Assembly: GCA_937864255.1 (NCBI GenBank)
Contig: CALMIT010000432.1
Location: forward strand, 1-6,354
Source of the DNA: an uncultured Saprospiraceae bacterium
GTDB taxonomy: Bacteria; Bacteroidota; Bacteroidia; Chitinophagales; Saprospiraceae
DNA: 6,354 nucleotides
Direction: 5' to 3'
Under the pieces are notes generated by a model, which searched no databases, had not been told where the DNA came from, and saw only the letters and a program-made list of their open reading frames with translations. The position numbers were made by a program, and so were the translations under genes. Shown in pieces: positions 4,930-6,354 of the stretch (its first letter is position 1; each line of letters starts with the position of its first letter).

Positions 4930-5886
4930 ATGTCTAACGAAACAAATAACAGAACAACGCTTATTACAATTCTTGCAATCTTAACCTGTGCTTTAATAGG
5001 TATGGGCATATATACCTATAGTCTATACAATAAGAACAAAGAATTAAACAATTCCATATTTAATCAAAATGAGAAACTAAATACCCAATTGGATTCTATT
5101 AACACACTAAAAGTTCAAGTAAGCGAAAATAAAATTATAATAGAACATAAAAATCAAGACATATTAAGGCTTGAGAGTACTATTGATGGAAAAAATAAAG
5201 AAATAGCTCTAAAAGAGCAAGAAATGAAAGAATTAGAAGAAAAATACGAAAAAATTATACTGATTGGTAGCGAATCTGAACAGATGAAAAAATTAGTTCA
5301 AGAGCTAAGGAGAGCGAGAGAACAGAGAGATTCATTTAGAGTAGAAAGAAATAAAGTGGCAGAAGAATATAACAATCTTAGAAAGGAGTTAATTCAAAAA
5401 GAACAAGCTATTGATATTCTAACAAGAAGTACTATTCCCCATTTAAAAGAACAAGTCTCAATCTTAAACGGAGAATTAGAAGAAAAAAAGAAACTGATAC
5501 AGATTTATAATGTACGTGCTGACATTAGCAATATTGAAATAAATCATTTAACAAACAGTATTGACTTTAATTTGATTTTTTCAAATGAAGATTTGTATCT
5601 ACTAAAATCAATGAATTATAATAAATTAACTTTTTCTCCAATCATCCAAAATTTAGATAACCAAATGTATTTACTACCGTCAAATCCTGAATATTTCACA
5701 GTCAATATGTACGAAGCACAACCTTCTATTAGGATTGTATTTAGGACCCAAACCCTGAACTTAAAAAAAGCATACAAAAATAAAAATGCTGTCAACTATG
5801 AAAAAGGAGACCGAATTAAAATAGAAGTGAAAATTGACGAATTAAACCAATTACTTGTAGCCCAAGAGACCTTTAGATTAAAATGA
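4930..5886 (+). CDS. Membrane-anchored coiled-coil protein of unknown function, 318 aa
   Basis: A short cytoplasmic N-terminus (MSNETNNRTT) is followed by one membrane helix at about 10-31. A long, very charged coiled coil (about 35-192, with an irregular stretch around STIPHLK at 167-173) comes next, then a C-terminal region of about 125 residues (193-318). This last region looks beta-rich and globular, with SIDFNLIFSNEDL at 210-222 and GDRIKIEVKID near the end. The most likely topology puts the coiled coil and C-terminal domain in the periplasm as a stalked domain, but there is no direct proof of orientation. No catalytic motif is visible. The start ATG has an A-rich leader (TTAAAAATC) and lies 12 bases after the lipoprotein stop, so the two genes are probably one transcript and may form an envelope complex. 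Composition is AT-rich, matching the lipoprotein and unlike the flanking operon and ligase genes. The family is not recognised. Confidence 0.8.
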   Translation: MSNETNNRTTLITILAILTCALIGMGIYTYSLYNKNKELNNSIFNQNEKLNTQLDSINTLKVQVSENKIIIEHKNQDILRLESTIDGKNKEIALKEQEMKELEEKYEKIILIGSESEQMKKLVQELRRAREQRDSFRVERNKVAEEYNNLRKELIQKEQAIDILTRSTIPHLKEQVSILNGELEEKKKLIQIYNVRADISNIEINHLTNSIDFNLIFSNEDLYLLKSMNYNKLTFSPIIQNLDNQMYLLPSNPEYFTVNMYEAQPSIRIVFRTQTLNLKKAYKNKNAVNYEKGDRIKIEVKIDELNQLLVAQETFRLK

Positions 5887-5983
5887 TAAAATTCTGCCTG
5901 TAACACGTCGTCGGCACCAACCGTTCGCTGCCACGAAAAAAGTAAAAAATCACATCTAACAAAAACCATCGAATGAAAAGCTT
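5887..5983 (+). other. Convergent intergenic spacer with bulged hairpin
   Basis: The spacer between the convergent module 2 and ligase genes holds a GC-rich island. CGTCGGCA (5909-5916) pairs with TGCCACG (5929-5935), leaving one C unpaired. The loop contains ACCGTTC, and the following CTGC plus A-rich end repeat the layout seen at 1752-1785. It may help end one or both convergent transcripts, but no T-run follows on the plus strand. No gene is seen. Confidence 0.35.
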
Positions 5984-6354
5984 TCAACCTTCCCCCTCCA
6001 AAAAATCCTGATGGCGGATGGCGAGGCAAAGAAAAAATACCACGAAGGCGGTGCCCACCTGCGTTTCCACCGTGTGCTCGACGAGGAAGGAAAGGATGAA
6101 AATGATTTGCATACTCACAAAAAGCTGGTTGCGCCAGGCGTGTTTGTAGAAAAACGGATACAGCGTGGCAGCCAAAAACCACAACAGTCCGAATATCCCG
6201 CAGGCAGCTAATATGAAAAGATACTGATTGTGCGGCATCAGCCCGAGGTCGGTCAGATCGGGGTAGTGCGCGGCGAGGTAGGCGTTGGTTTCATTTTTTA
6301 TATCGCCCAGTCCCACGCCCACCCAGGGATGCGTTTTAAAAATCTCCCAACCCG
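5984..6354 (-). CDS. O-antigen ligase family protein (WaaL-like), C-terminal part
   Basis: The reading frame enters from beyond the window edge; 122 codons plus the TGA stop (5986-5984) are present. The first visible residues, GWEIFKTHPWVGVGLGDIKNE, match the conserved entry to the large periplasmic loop of O-antigen ligase/polymerase (Wzy_C) proteins. LMPHNQYLFIL follows and carries the PHNxYL motif with the histidine that is functionally essential in WaaL enzymes. Two hydrophobic stretches come next: FILAACGIFGLLWFLAAT, and the region from QIIFILSFLVEHT to FVVFFLCLAI. The family transfers undecaprenyl-linked glycans to lipid A core or to other acceptors in the inner membrane. A GTG at 6322 is not the start, because the frame is conserved and open upstream of it. 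Composition is GC-rich like the MATE and ArsR genes. The C-terminus (RHQDFLEGEG) looks complete. Acceptor specificity cannot be read from this part. Confidence 0.85.
   Translation of the reverse strand, partial: GWEIFKTHPWVGVGLGDIKNETNAYLAAHYPDLTDLGLMPHNQYLFILAACGIFGLLWFLAATLYPFFYKHAWRNQLFVSMQIIFILSFLVEHTVETQVGTAFVVFFLCLAIRHQDFLEGEG

Noticed and set aside
5796..6182. Minus-strand frame of 128 codons over the end of module 2 and the ligase gene
   Set aside because: It shares the strand but not the frame of the O-antigen ligase, whose frame carries the PHNxYL and WVGVGLGD motifs; it also runs antisense into the coiled-coil gene.
1..6354. CRISPR array, tRNA/rRNA genes, transposase or complete insertion sequence
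   Set aside because: No regularly spaced repeats, cloverleaf-like sequence, rRNA segment or DDE/serine recombinase motifs were found in any frame.

Overview
The window looks like chromosomal DNA from a member of the Bacteroidota, possibly Saprospiraceae-like, though the rank below phylum is a guess. Supporting signs are two perfect TAnnTTTG promoter cores shared by a repeat and a third upstream of the ArsR gene. Starts are A-rich with almost no Shine-Dalgarno sequences. A CCTCCCAGG/CCTGGGAGG palindrome acts as terminator, and the MATE, ArsR/AHSA1 and O-antigen ligase sequences have the style of that phylum. Everything here was read by eye; no database search was run.

The layout is a mosaic of GC-richer housekeeping-type genes and clearly AT-rich accessory modules. 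Positions 2-596 hold the 3' half of a MATE-family efflux transporter, broken by an internal deletion plus frame change. After a 60-bp repeat (copy 1, 611-670) and a perfect 15-bp hairpin comes AT-rich module 1. It holds a 314-aa protein of unknown function with a possible HEPN-like segment (772-1716) and a 240-aa DUF559/Vsr-like PD-(D/E)XK nuclease (1787-2509). The sequence then returns to GC-richer DNA with a compact regulatory operon: an ArsR-type repressor (2745-3065) overlapping by ATGA a fused SRPBCC(AHSA1)-VOC protein (3062-4030). Two tandem 18-bp dyads sit exactly on the -33 and -7 elements of its promoter, and the operon ends in a strong hairpin terminator (4053-4087).

Copy 2 of the 60-bp repeat (4110-4170) then precedes AT-rich module 2: a lipoprotein (4204-4917) and, 12 bp later, a membrane-anchored coiled-coil protein (4930-5886). 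Neither is a family I recognise. The window closes on the minus strand with the C-terminal part of an O-antigen ligase (WaaL-like; stop at 5984, start beyond the window), convergent with module 2.

The most interesting points are: the repeat that stands at the entry of both AT-rich modules; the possible HEPN-like plus nuclease pair as a candidate defence module; the operator/promoter geometry of the ArsR operon; a 45-nt stretch containing only G and T inside the SRPBCC domain; and the unrecognised lipoprotein/coiled-coil pair. A wholly new system cannot be demonstrated from this sequence alone; modules 1 and 2 are the best candidates.
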